Below, one piece after another: positions 24,401-39,400 of a DNA stretch of 64,000 nucleotides; positions within the stretch are counted from its first letter, which is position 1; the number at the start of each line of letters is the position of its first letter. The notes beneath the pieces were generated by a model, which saw nothing but the letters and a program-made list of their open reading frames with translations, had not been told where the DNA came from and made no database searches. The DNA comes from Conchocele bisecta (Eukaryota; Mollusca; Bivalvia; Lucinida; Thyasiridae), in the NCBI GenBank assembly GCA_029237695.1, contig CM055265.1, positions 72,951,912 to 73,015,911 of the forward strand, written 5' to 3'. The position numbers and the translations under genes were made by a program.

Positions 24401-27400
24401 CTTTTCTTGTAAATAATAGTGATGGACCGATAGTATCGATGCATCGGTAGATCGCGATACATATCTTCACGATACATGTATCGTGATACACTGTCAACTA
24501 TCGATAGTTGACGATAGCTACATTGTAATTAATAACACATTTTCAATGATCGTGTTTTTGGTGCTAGAAAGAGGTAAATATTTGAAGTGATTTTTAGCTC
24601 GACTATTCGAAGAATAGTTAGAGCTTATGTTGTCACCCCGGCGTCGGCGTCACCGTCACCGTCACGCCTTGGTCAAGGTTTTTAGTAAACCTTGTATATG
24701 GAATACTACTGGCCAACCATACTTGGACAACTTCATCTCCTAGTGATGTACATCAATAACCCCTGATCTATATTTGACCTTGACCTACATTTCCTCTTGA
24801 ATTACTTAGATAATTCCCCTTAGTTAAGGTTTTTAGTCAAGCTTGTATATGGAATACTACTGGCCCTACACCCACCATACTTGGACAACTTCATCTGCTA
24901 GTGATGTACATCAATAACCCCTGATCTATATTTGACGTTGACCTACATTTCCTCTTGAATTACTTAGTTAATTCCCCTTGGTTAAGTTTTTAGTCAACCT
25001 TGGTTAAAGTTTTTAGTCAAGCTTGTACATGGAATACTATTGTGCTTGGAATACCATACTTGGACAACCTTTTCTCATAGGGATGTACATCAATAACCCC
25101 TGATCTATATTTGACCTTGACCTACATTTCCTCTTGAATTACTTAGTTAATTCCCCTTGGTTAAGGTTTTTAGTCAAGCTTGTAGATGAAATACTCCTGG
25201 CCCAACACCCACCATACTTGGACAACTTCATCTCCTAGTAATGTAAATCAACAACCCCTAACCTATATTTGACCTTGACCTACATTTAACCTTGAATTAC
25301 TTAGTTAATTCCCCTTGGTTAAGGTTTTTAGTCAACATTGCTTAAGCTTTTTAGTCAATCTTGTACATACATACATATATACACCATACTTGGATAGCCT
25401 TTTCTCATAGGGATGTACATCAATAACCCCTGATCTATATTTGACCTTGACCTACATTTCCTCTTGAATTACTTAGTTAATTTCCCTTAGTTAAGATTTG
25501 TAGTCAAGCTTGTAGATGGAATACTCCTGGCCCTACACCAACCATACTTGGACAACTTCATCTCCTAGTGATGTACATCAACAACCCCGACCTATATTTG
25601 ACCTTGACCTACATTTAACCTTGAATTACTTACTTAATTCCCCTTGGTTAAGGTTTTTAGTCAATCTTGGTTAAGGTTTTTACTCAAGCTTGCACATGGA
25701 ATACTATTGTGCATACATACACCATACTTGGACAACCTTTTCTCATAGTGATGTCCATCAATAACCCCTGATCTATAGTTGACCTTGACCTACATTTCCT
25801 CTTGAATTACTTAGTTAATTCTCCTTGGTTAAGGTTTTTAGTCAAGCTTGTATATGGAATACTCCTGGCCCTACACCAACCATACTTGCACAACTTCATC
25901 TCCCAGTGATGTAGATCAACAACCCCTGACCTATATTTCACCTTGACCTACATTTAACCTTGAATTACTTAGTTAATTCCCCTTGGTTAAGGTTTTTAGT
26001 CAACCTTGGTTAAGGTTTTTAGTCAAGCTTGTAGATGGAATACTATTGTGCATACAGACACCATACTTGGATAACTTTTTCTCATAGGGATGTACATCAA
26101 TAACCCCTGACCTATATTTTACCTTCACCTACATTTAACCTTCAATTACTTACTTATTTCCCCTTGGTTAAGGTTTGTACTCAAAGTTGGTTAATGTTTA
26201 TAGTCAAGCTTGTATATGCAATACTCCTGGGCCTACAGCAACCATACTTGGACAACTTCATATCCTAGTGATGTCATCAATAATCTCTGACCTATATTTG
26301 ACCTTGACCTACTTTTATCCTTGGATTACTTAGTTATTTCCCCTTGGTTAAGGTTTTTAGTCAAGCTTGTATATGGAATACTCCTGGGCCTACAGCAACC
26401 ATACTTGGAAAACTTCATCTCCTAGTGATGTACATCAATAACCCCGACCTATATCTGACATTGACCTACATTTAACCTTGAATTACTTAATTTCCCTTGG
26501 TTAAGGTTTTTAGTCACCTTGGTTAAGGTTTTTATGCAGGCCGCAACCACCTTGTTTGTCAAGCTATGTGTACATCGACAACCCTCGTAGTCGAGCTATG
26601 CTGTTCTCCTACAGCTCTTGTTATAGGAACCTCTGGATTCGACATCCTAGGACATCGACAGTTTCAAAAACACTTTATTGAACCGTTTGGCTTGTGCGCA
26701 GTTGATGGCATTTTTTTTAGTAACTGGAGGCCAATTAATTATGCAATATAACTAATTGATCTATTTTGTATTAAAGAAAAACGAGTAGAACATGCATACC
26801 ACTAATTATAAACAGTGTTAAACACCACACAACAACTATGTATGGTACACAACTTTGGCTGCACAGTACAAAAGCAGTGTAACTGGTTATCAGAGTAATC
26901 CGCGATACTATCGCGATACATATCATGATACGTCCCGACTATCATGATACGTATCGCGATACGTTTTTTCCGGCGATACCCAACACTAGTAAATAATTAT
27001 TGGATTTACATTTACGGTAATGAGCATAGGCTGCAGTCTATGTTCAATTAATGTACATGTAAATCCATCAAATGAAATTTCCAGACTATCGTAACTTTGC
27101 ACTTACAAACATTTTAGTTGTACAAAGTTTAGTGAAACGGCCCCCTAGAGAATAACATGTTGCAGGGACTGGGAAATGGTTAAAATTCGGCAAATTGTGT
27201 TTAGTAACCGTAGAAAGTCGGAGAAATAAAACCAGTGCTGTTGTGTGTTGCTTTCAAATGACAAAGCTCCAAGAAAAACTTGACTCCCAAGTTCAACTCC
27301 AACTGGTTCTGACGTTAATACCAGAAATGGAGCCCAATCTCGCAGGTCAAACAAAATGGACCAGTAGCCTATTTCACCAAAATTGCAAAGTATACTTATC

Positions 27401-30400
27401 TTACTAAGTACACTTTGAGGGAGAAATTTTCAATTTAAGATTTTGGCTGTGATAATGTAATAAATTCAGTATAATAATTCTGCATTCCTTTAATAATAAA
27501 ATATATACAGTAGCTAGTTCTATATGAAATAATGCATTTCGGGAAAAATATATGATTACTCCCTCAAAACATACTTAGCTAGATAAGTATGCTTAGCAAT
27601 TTTAGTGAAATCGGCTACATGTATACCAAAATTAGTTCTGTGATAATTATATCTACTTTTACTATATGGAATAGACCTGCCCATAGTTTTATAACTTATA
27701 TTTACATTGCATTTTTAGATAGTTTCTAATGTAAATAACAAAACATGGCGTTAATATTAAGAATCTTATTGTTTTACATCATTTTGTCGCAATTCATAGA
27801 ACATCGACGTTTCCGGTAAATAGCATGACGTTATTGACAACGACGATGAACGTCGTTTGTTTTAATGTCGTCAAACAACAAACATTAATGAATCAACAAC
27901 GTCATGCAATGTCATGTAGGACTAATGTACTGGGATATAAACATAATACGTTGAAAGGGCGTCTCCATTATGAATTTAACCCTTTCAACACCACAGACCT
28001 CTATAGAGACAATGTTTGCAAACAGTGCAGATCCAGATGAGCCGGCTCGTAACGAGCCGTCTCATCAGGATCTCCACTGTTTGTTAATAATTTTAAACGT
28101 CGTACAGATTACCCTTTTCGAAGAATGGGATCATTTGAATGAACAAAATTAATGAAATAGCGCGAAACATTGGCATGGAACATCCTATTAAGTTACTTGG
28201 TGTTGAAAGGGTTAAGGATAGTGTACATAGTTATGACATGGTGATTGCTAAATAGACACTGAGACATGAGAGGAATGTTAAGGAATAAAACCATAGGCTG
28301 TTGCGTTTACTGGGGTTCTCAAAACATCAAACAGACCAAATGTATTGTGTACCACAGTAAAAGCAACAGCCAATGGTTTTATTAATTATATTTACACTGC
28401 ATTTTGTGATAGATTCAAAAATGTAAATAAGCAAATATGGAGTTAAAATTAACAGTTACGTCATTTTGTCGCAATTCCTGGAACTTTGCCTGCAAACTTT
28501 AAGTAATCAACAACATTGCGCGACGTCCCGTGTGTCTAATGTATTGTATTGGGATGTAGACGCAATACATCAAATGGGCGTTTCACCGCATCTGTTGCTA
28601 TGTACTATACCTGCCATAGCGCAAATATAGCTGCTATCGGACATTTGCTGTCATTGCCCACAATTGATATAGTTACAGTTAAATAACAGGAGATAAGGTA
28701 ATAATGTGTTGTCTTATAGACTATTTATGACATGTTGGTACTGTTATTCAATTTCATGTGTTATATGTGTAGCTGTGACTGGAGAAATGGGGCTAATCAT
28801 AAACCCATAAGTTATGGGTTTTTATAACCAGTGTAGATTCAGAGCAGCCTGTGCATCCACAGTGTGATCAGGATCTGCACTGTTAGCCATTCCGTCAATG
28901 AAACATCTGTCGTGCTTCTATCAAGCAATATAGATCATTATCTGACAGGCTACAGGAGTGTGCTATTTGATTAGGAGATGCACTGGTCATAATCTTATAA
29001 GCCGCATTTCTCCAGTCACAGCCACATATCAGTACATGGCCTATGACTGGTTTACAGTTAATTATACCCCCGGCATATGAAGGGGTATTTAGTTTTTGTA
29101 TTCCGTCCATACGTCCGTCCGGGCTGACGAGTGGGTATTTATGTGGCTAAGAGAACAATGGTAACTGTAAATTTCATTAATTCCGTTCTGTTGTGTGGCT
29201 ATTTTTTATGTTTATGTAGCTATTTTAAATAGAAGAAATAGTCACTTGTGTATCCATTATTGAGAATGTCCGTCCGTCCGTCCGTCAGTCCGTCCGGGCT
29301 AACATTGGGGGTTTAGGGGCTAGGGGGAGGAGCCTAAGACAATAGAATACAATAGATTTATTCTGTTAGCCCCTAAAGCTATTGTAGTTTAGGGGCTATT
29401 CCTTTGATCTTTTAAAGAACAAATAGCCCATAAACCCAAAATGTTAGTCCGTCCGTCCATCCGTCCGTCCGTCCGTCCGTAAATATTCCGTCCGTCCGTC
29501 CGTCCATAGATTTACGTCAACGTTATTTGTTGGTGCAGGTGGCGGCTGGAGGTATCCACGAACCACTGCTCACTTGCTCTAGTTACAACTATGATGATGC
29601 TAGTTACAAACAGCAATGAGTTTTGGTTGAAATGAAAGACGGTATACCCACACAATCTTATATGAGACCCACCATGTGATTTTATACCGAAGATGATTTA
29701 CTCGTTTTTGTGAAGAATCGATTTCCGTGTCTCCAACACGGAAATCGATTCTTCGCAAAAACGACATACTTTTCTGTAAATGACATGAAAATCAGCATTT
29801 GCACATCTTCTAAGGTACAAAATCACATGGTGTCTCATAGTTACATAGACATGCAATCTTGAATTTCAGCATTTACCCGGAGACAGTGAGCGGGGGTACC
29901 AGGCACTATACACAGTCAACAAACTTATCAACGCCTGCGATGTCTTCAACCCGGACACATTTCAAAGGTGATATATTATTGTGTCCCTTGGATGATATTC
30001 ATGGGATACTTTAGCAGGCCTCCAGATAAGCTGCGTATTTGCTTAAATACCCAATTGAAATTGCCAAAAACCCAACTGAAATCAGAAGTAGCGAGTATCA
30101 AAAAGCAATACAAATTTTGTGGTACCTTTATCAAAGCATGTTGTAAATTATTCTAAAGTGCTGTCGAAGCATGTTTTTGATGATAAAAATTGAAAATAGA
30201 AAATAAACAGCAGACGACAAAAAATTACGGTAAGATAGCGGTGTAATAGTTAACTGATAATTGACATTTCAGCAACTTATTGTGTCAATATTTTCGCTGA
30301 TGATTCTAGTAGATGCCAGGGATGCCAGGGGTTAGAACACCTGACTTCCAATCCGGAGGTTGTGGGTTCAAACCTCGCTTAGGCATCAAAAATACTTTCA

Positions 30401-33400
30401 TAGTATTTCTATCCCACTGGTCTGATGAGACTTTAATTGTGGTCCCGTCTCTATATGACCGTAGCTGTTGTTGGGACATAAAACCCATTCACATTTTCTT
30501 CTTCTAGATGCCACGATATAGCAGCCGAGTTCACCAAACACAAGAATGGTGACAGCCAACACACCATACATGCTATGGGGCATGCTCATATGGACACAGG
30601 TACAGCCAACATATCTTGCTCTTGACATTCCGTCCACCTGTACTGCTCACCAGCAGTGACATTGTGTTTAGCTCAATAATTCCAGCACAAAAATATTTAC
30701 ACAATTCCCTAACATTTGATTGGCCCGTAGCAAGTCTCTGTCCAAAATTTATATCCCAGTAAACTCCCACACCAAACTACTTCCCGTAACCGTGAGGCGC
30801 AGTTAAAATAATTCTTAAGAAAACGGAAAATAAACACATTTTCTTGATGAATTTATTTCAAATGCTGGAATTATAAGGAATGAATGGCCTTTTTGTGGAA
30901 TTTATCGGGGTATAAACTTCGAAAAGTCGCGGGAATACTGGACGAAGGCCGGAAGGCCTCGTCCAGTATTCACGTGACTTTTCCAAGTTTATACCCCGAT
31001 AAATTCCACAAAAAGGCCATTCATTCCTATAATACATTCGGAATACACCTAAAAAGGCTCCAGTTTTGTTTGAGCAATTCCAGTTGCTCAGAATAACCAC
31101 CCCGTATATGCATAAGGAGGTTATGAAAAATTCAGACTGGACTTGACTATGAAAAGTATCATAATATTTCACCACATTTTAGTAGCCGACCACTGATTGG
31201 TGTCACCATGAATGATTTCATAGATTTCATCTCTACGATCTCCTTTGCGGTCCCGTTCTCAGACAAACATTAGTCACTATGAAAATTTTCATAATGGTCC
31301 CGTTCTCGGACAAACATTAGTCACTATGAATATTTTCATAACATTCCCGTTCTCAGACAAACATTAGTCACTATGAAAATTTTCATAACATTCCCGTTCT
31401 CAGACAAACATTAGTCGCTATGAAAATTTTCATAACATTCCTGTTCTCAGACAAACATTAGTCGCTATGAAAATTTTCATAACATTCCTGTTCTCAGACA
31501 AACATTAGTCGCTATGAAAATTTTCATAACGTTCCTGTTCTCAGACAAACATTAGTCACTATGAAAATATTCATAACATTCCCGTTCTCAGACAAACATT
31601 AGTCGCTATGAAAATTTTCATAACGTTCCCGTTCTCAGACAAACATTAGTCACTATGAAAATATTCATAACATTCCCGTTCTCAGACAAACATTAGTCGC
31701 TATGAAAATTTTCATAACGTTCCTGTTCTCAGACAAACATTAGTCACTATGAAAATATTCATAACATTCCTGTTCTCAGACAAACATTGGTCACTACAGC
31801 TACACACCTGAAACTTGGCATGTAGCTTCCTTTTAATGAGTAGATGCGCAAAGTTTATTTTGATGTTTGATTCGACCCCCGGGTAATGGATTATCTCCCC
31901 CTTTTCGATTTAGAATTTGGCAAATTTGCCTTTTAACTCGTAAAACTTTTAAACCGTAATACAGTCTACATTCGTTTACTCAAGTCGGTTAAGTCGAATT
32001 CCCTCGTTACGTCGATGTAGTGTCCAATTTCCGTTTCAGATCCTATTATTTTCAATGTAACTGGCTACCGTTACGTCAAATTTCATTACGTCAAATTTTC
32101 GCCAATTCGAACTAATTGTTAGGAAATGCGTAGGCATTGCACTGAAGTTGCGTGATCGAGTGGTATATATTTTCAGCTTGGTTATGGAGGTACGACGAAA
32201 CAAAGAGGAAGTGTGCTCGTAGCTGGAGTTGCACGCTGAGGTTGATGGAGAAATACCCAGAATTCACCTTCACCTGTTCACAGGTACACAGCGTGTCCTC
32301 CGCATGTGGCTGTGACTGGAGAATGGGGATTATGGGATTGATGACTAGTGTAGCTCTTGATCAAACATAACACTCCTGTAGCCTGATAATGGTCTATATT
32401 GCTTGCATGACTGCTGTTTCATTGATGGAATGGTGAACGGTGAATATTCTGATATCTGGATCTACACTGGTCACTAAACCCATAAGCCCCATTTCTCCAG
32501 TCACAACCACATATTCTCTGTCCTGTGTTGGCCACTTACACATCAGGGGATCTTTGCACTAAACTTCGTACAACTAAAATTAGTCAATAGTGCAAAATTA
32601 TGATAGTCTGTAAATTCCATATCAACACCGTTTTCTTGTACACAATTTCTGGATTTACATTCACTGAGCATAGGTAGCCTATGTTCAATAAATGCAAATC
32701 CATCAATTAAAATTTCCATATTATCCTAATTTTGCACTTACAAACATTTTAGTCATACAAAGTTTAGTGAAACTGCCCCCAGGAGTAGTGACATCGAAAT
32801 AGTGAAGTGTTTAGTAGCTTCCTGTTTTGCATAGAAAGAACTTAATCTTTAAGGTATATGTCATTGATCGAGCTCTGAAATATATAAATTTTCCAGCTTA
32901 ACCCTTAGACCGCTATCTTAATTTTGTTGTTGTCTGCTGTTTATTTTCTATTTTCCATTTTTATCATCAAAAACATGCTTTGACAGCACTTTAGAATACT
33001 TTACAACATGCTTTGACAGCACTTCAGAATCATTTCCATTGGAAATGATTATGAAGTGCTGTCAAAGCATGTTTTTATTGAGAAATAAGGCAATATCTAA
33101 AAGCAACAGCAGACGACTGTTGTGAGTAGCGGTCTAAGGGTTAAGTAATTATTATGTCTAACCAGTTTTAATTGCTTTTGCAGATCATCAGAGGCTATGT
33201 TGCATATGTATCTTTTTAGATGGCTCGTTAAAATATGGTTATCAGAATCTGAACTGTTGCAAATATTGCGATCGTGTAGTGCTGAATTATAATTTTGTCG
33301 TCTGCTGTTATTTCATATTTTCAATAAATACACAAAAACATGTTTTGACAGTACATGAGAATTGTCTCCAATTCTCATGTACTGACAAAACATATTTGCA

Positions 33401-36400
33401 TAGCAATATGAAAATATACCTGACATTAATTTTCATTTCCTGCCATTTTAGAGTTTATTTCCTTTGTCTACAGGCACAGCAGTTTGATTGGGTGAAAGCA
33501 CAGTATCCAAGCATATACGCTGACATCCAGAAGTTCGTGAAAAATGGGCAGTTTATACCAGTTGGGGGCAGCTGGGTGGAAATGGTACGTCTTTGTAATT
33601 ATACAGTGCAACCTCTCTAATCTGTACACCCTGGGAGGGAATTCACCAGACACCCGGAAGATAGTGCTTTGTTGCCCATGTGCCCCACATTCAATGATCA
33701 AGGCCAAGATCGCTGAACACATTCCAGTTTTGGGTGTAGGTCTTTGTTGTGTTTTTTTTCAATGAAATTTTAATATCTTGATCACACTTTTATTTTAGCT
33801 TGTGTCTAAGCATGATGCTTTGTTGCGCCTCTGCTCCACATCCAAATGTCCAATTCAAGTTTTTGGTTTAGGTCTTTTGTTTGTTCAATTAAAATTTAAT
33901 TCCTAGCAGATATAACCGGAGTCAAAATGTATGATGTAGAACTAAAGAACACAATGTTTGCTGACGATGCAACCTTTATGACAGACGGCTCTCAAAAATC
34001 CTTCGAAAAGTTAATATACATAATAGACGAATTCAGTATGATTTCTGGCCTAAAACTTAACATTAAAAAATCAACAGTAATGAGAATAGGTGCTCTTAAA
34101 CATACAGAAACCACATTTTGCCCCAACAAACAATTTACTTGGACCTCACACAGCGCGAAAACATTAGGCATCACATTCCTAAATGATAATATTAATACCC
34201 ATGACCATAATTTTTTTACAAAAATCTTAGAATTTGAACAGTGCCTAGACAAATGGAAACACAGAAAGCTCAGCTTACTCGGAAAAAATCACGGTAATAA
34301 AAACATTTGCTGCCCCAAAATTAATTTTCCATTGACAGTTTTACATGATCCACCAGAACATATGATAAAACGTGTAAGAACCAAGTTATTTCAATTTTTA
34401 TGGGATAACAAGCCTGATAAAGTAAAAAGAAATACAATTATTCAAGCTTACGAAAAAGGGGGACTAAAAATGTTAGACATCGATAGTTTTATTACTTCAA
34501 TAAGAGCTTCATGGGTAAAAAGAATATGCGATACTACTAACATAGGGAAATGGAAAGCAATTTACGAAAAAATACTTGAAAAATATGGCGGGACTTTTAT
34601 TTTCGAATGTAACTTGAAACCGGAAGACATACAAAACATAGTGAAAAATAAATTCCTGAACAATGTTTTGAAATCTTGGGCAAGTATAAACTATTCTTCT
34701 CAAACAGATACAGTATCAAAAGAAATAATTTGGAACAACTCTAATATAAAACATCAAAATAAAACTTTGTTTCATAGACACTGGTTTGATAAGGGTATCA
34801 AGTACATCGAACAATTATACGATTATAGAACAAAAACTTTTCTGACATTCGGTGATATTGTAGAGTTATTCAGCATAAGAAATGATGTTTTATGATTTTT
34901 AAATATCAATGTATATTAAATAGTATAAATCCAATATGGAAAGAAACAATAAAAACAGAACAAATAAACATAATACAACTGTCTGAAACACTGAAATCAA
35001 GGGTACAAAAAAGCAAATACGTTAATAAATTACTTTATACAATACAAACAGAAAAAAAAATCACTGAAGAAAAAAAGTCTGAAAAAAAAAATGGATAGCT
35101 GAATTTCCGGAAGCCAACTTAAACTGGAAACATATTTACATGTCAACCTTTAATTGTACTATAGATTCCACATTGCGGAATTTTCAATATAAATACCTCA
35201 TGCGAATGAATGGAACAAATAAATTACTCTTTCGATGTAACCTAATTAATAGTAGTTTATGCGATTTTTGCTCTATGTATGTAGAAACTATAAAACATTT
35301 GTTTTGGGAATGTACTCATGTACAACATATGTGGTCACAGTTACGTACCTATCTGAATGAAAAAGGTTTTACTTACGCTGTAAATTTCCAAAGTATTTCT
35401 TTAGGAATAGATGAAAGTACACACAAGGCACAACAATTTAATTTTATACTCATATTAGCCAAATACTTTATTGTTAAATGTAAATATGAAAACCGGGAAA
35501 TTGCTTTCGAACCGTTTATAAACTACTTAAAATATAGGATAAATTTAGAAGAGTTAATAGCTACTAAAAAAGACAAACTTGAGCAAACACAACATTAAAT
35601 GGGATGTTTTTCAAACATAGGTATGTTTTTTTGGGCATAGTAGGGAAGGTTCAATCACACTAACCACACAAAAGTAAACGAATATATATATAAAAAAAAC
35701 AACTCAATTCAAGCGGATGTGAACAAAGGGGATATTTTATACTTTTCGATACTCTTCCTTCTTCCTGATTGTACTTTACCATCTATGCTTTTCTATATTC
35801 TTTTTGTCTTCTCTTTCTCTAAAAACTTATTTTCAAGTACAATGAGTGCATGTGCAATCATTTCATAGCGACTTTAGTCACAGTGTTAGTTAATAATACA
35901 TGTGTTGTATTGTATGTACATGTTTGTATTTAAAAATAATAAAAAATATTAATTAAAAAAAAAAAAAAAAAAATTTAATTCCTTGATCAGACTGTGATAA
36001 TGCTATGTTACTATGTGTGTCTAGGCATGATTCTCTGTTGTGCTCTGTTGTACATGTGCCAAGAGGCAAATGTACAATAGAGCACAACAGAGAATCATGC
36101 CTAGACACACATAGTAACCATGTTTCACAAACTTGTGTTTCCCATCTGTATATGAGTCAAGCCGTGTGATTTTGTACCTACGAAGATGTGCAATTTTCCT
36201 AGAAAAATATTTACAGAAACTGCGATATGTATTGCAAATGACGTCGAACGTTGACAGAATTTTCGTAACAAATGCGGAATTCTATTCTGCATTTGTTCTG
36301 TATATTTTGTCAACGTTTGACATCATTTATGGAAAATATCGTAAATTGTTTAAACATCTTTCACGAGATATTGCACAAAATCGCATGGCTTGCCTCGTAT

Positions 36401-39400
36401 AATCTTGTTGTTGATCGGAAACCCAATCAATCAACCAATCAATCAACCAATCAATCAACCAATCAACCAACCAACCAATCAATCAATCAACTTGTGTTTG
36501 TTCAGGACGGCAATGTCCCAAGTGGCGAGTCATTCATCCGACAGTTCCTGTACGGGCAGCGTTTCTTCCAGCAGGAGTTCGGGGTCACTTGCAAAGAGGT
36601 AGGCGTGTGTTTCCTGTACCCGATTTCACCAAAATTGCCGACCCCAACTCCCAAGAGAATATTGAAACTACAAACTGTTATTTCATTGATAAGGGCCAAG
36701 TCTCCATTATGATGGACGGCATTGACTACTGTGGCCCAGGGCTGCAGATAAGGAATTAGTAATTGAGTATTTTCACTCCATCATTTCTGAAGCAATTGGG
36801 TATTTCAAAATTTGAATTGTGTAAAATAGAATCACACTACTGTTTACACATCAACAGACAGCAATTATTTAATAGTTTGCTTCTAAATGAAAACACATCT
36901 TGTTGTTACCTGGGAGTTGAACTGGGTTATTGCCCAAAAGTACCTAAAAGTAGTAAGATTATTACTGATCCTACTGCTTTTGGGAGGGGGCAAAGTGATT
37001 CTGGTGTTGTGAGGACATGGCATCATATCAGGATTATTTTGATTTCAGGACGATTATATAGATCTTTTATTGTAAATATTCAGTTCTCATTTGGGGATTT
37101 TCCCCCCATTTGTACATGTAATATATGGGATTTAGTACTAAACCCATTGACCTGGCCTTCAATGACCTTAATTGTTGATAGGTCGTTAAACCCCAACAAA
37201 CAAACAAAAAGTTCACCGAAATTGCAAAGTATACTTATCTTGCTAAGTACACTTTGAGGGAGAAATTTTAAATTTAAGGATAAATTTATTATTTTTTATT
37301 GTACTGAATTGATTACATTATCACAGCCATTTTGGCTATGATAATGTAATAAATTCAGTATAATAATTCTGCATACTTTTAATCATTAAATATATGCAGT
37401 CGTTAGTTCTATATGAACTATTAATGCATTTCAGGAAAAATAAATGATTACTCCCTCAAAGTACACTTTGCTAGATAAGTATGCTTTGCAATTTTGGTGA
37501 AATTGGTCTTACATTGTGCCATAGTCAGTTGTAGTTACCCCATATCACAGGCGGGGTATGGTGGGGAAGTGGGGCTACACTCGTGTTCCCGAGCCTGATA
37601 AACTTGATATCAATATTGTATTCTATCAGGTAATGTTTTATGCGAATGCCCAAATATAAAATGATTTTCACAGATTTTCCAAAATTTACTTGTTCCAAAC
37701 TATCTAGCGAGGTTTCGGAGTCATTTTCCGAAAATGTTCATTTTCGACTCGTCCTGCAGCTGTTTCAGCTCTGTTTGTCCCATATTAAATTCGCATGTGG
37801 CATGTGGATTGCATGCGGACTTGGTTGTGTTTCTCCATGCAGACTTGATTGTGGTTCTCCATAATTCTGTGGACCTGAATTTATTTTTCCATATGTGGAC
37901 TTGATTGTGTTTCTCCATGTTGACTTGATTGTGTTTGTCCATGCGGACTTGATTGTGTTTCTCCATGCGGACTTGATTGTGTTTCTCCATGCGGACTTGA
38001 TTGAGTTACAGTTCTGGCTGCCGGACACGTTTGGCTACTCGGGTCAGCTGCCCCAGATCATCCAGCACTGCGGCATGACGCGATTCCTCACACAGAAGAT
38101 GAGCTGGAACCTCGTCAACAAGTTCCCCGTACGTTGGAGTGTGGCATCATAATACGGAATAAAACCATGGGCTGTTGCGTTTACTGGGGTGTAAAATACA
38201 TTTGGTCTGTTTAAAGTACGTGGAGTCATTCCGACTCCTCGCAAACAGATTAAATGTATTGTACAGCCCCAGTAAACACAACAGCCCATGGTTTTATTAC
38301 TTATATTTACATTGCATTTTCAGATAGTTTCAAAACTGTAAATAACCAAATATGGCGTTAAAATTTACAATAATCTTGTTTTACGTCATTCAATTCTTGA
38401 AACATCGACATTGCGAACTTTAACCAATGGACAACATCACGCGACGTCGCGTGGGTCTAATGTATTGTATTGGGATGTAAACGCAATACGGCAAAATGGC
38501 GTTTGCATTATGAATTTAAAGAAGGTGTAAATTATTATCAGTTTAATATGTGATTCTACACGGTCAACATGGTGTCATATTGCCTGTCTGAATCTATATT
38601 CACCTGGGGGCCGTTTCACTAAACTTTGTACAATTAAAAAAAATGTTTGTAAGTGCAAAATTATCATAGTCTGTAAATTTCACATTAACAATGTTTTCTT
38701 GTAAACAATTAATGGATTTACATTTATTGAGAATAGGCTGCATATGCAGCCTATGCTCAATAAATGTAAATCCATCAATTGAAATTTCCAGACGATCCTA
38801 AATTTGCACTTACGAACATTTTAATAGTATGCAGTTTAGTCAAACGGGCCCTTTAGGTGTAGCTTTATATAGCTTTTTAATGCATTACATGCTCAGACTG
38901 CATATTTTCTCATATGGAAAAATATAAATAATCCTCTTAGTTTTACATGGAAGTATATGTTGTTACCACTCATTTGAACCATCACGACGAGACGCAACAT
39001 ATACTTTAGAATAGAAGTAAGAAAAATAGCGAAAATTATTTCATGTTTTTCATACCCTGCACTTTATAGGTATTCAACAGTATTTTAAATCATTAATAAA
39101 ATGTAATTCTTCATTTAACTGTTTTTGTCACGCCCACTTGCGGACAGCGCGATATAGTCGGCACATTGGTGTACGTACATATGTACGTGCGTCTGGGTTT
39201 GCGTTAATGTTTTTAACTTCACTATATCTCTGAAACTGCGTCATCGAAACTTTACATGTTTGTTTAACATCATCCATATTTTCATTCTATTGGTACGGCA
39301 CCAGTGCCCAAAGTCAAGGGCAAATTACTTTTGAAATTTACCTTAAAGTTTTTATGAAAATTTGGTTAACGTTTTTATGTTTACTATATCTGTGCAATCT

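Noticed and set aside
24417..26988. Possible centromere or telomere satellite
   Set aside because: The array is short, bounded by transposon-like ends with a target duplication, and lies in an intron.
31230..31795. Regular repeats that could suggest a CRISPR array
   Set aside because: Units are contiguous with no unique spacers, and the setting is an animal intron; it is a minisatellite.
33544..33765. Extension of exon 9 into intron
   Set aside because: The donor gtacgt at 33585 and phase-matched exon 10 at 36506 restore the conserved motif; the extension is intron.
37721..38028. Repeat protein with eight-residue units on the minus strand
   Set aside because: It is the reading of a 24-bp minisatellite, open in several frames because the period is a multiple of three.
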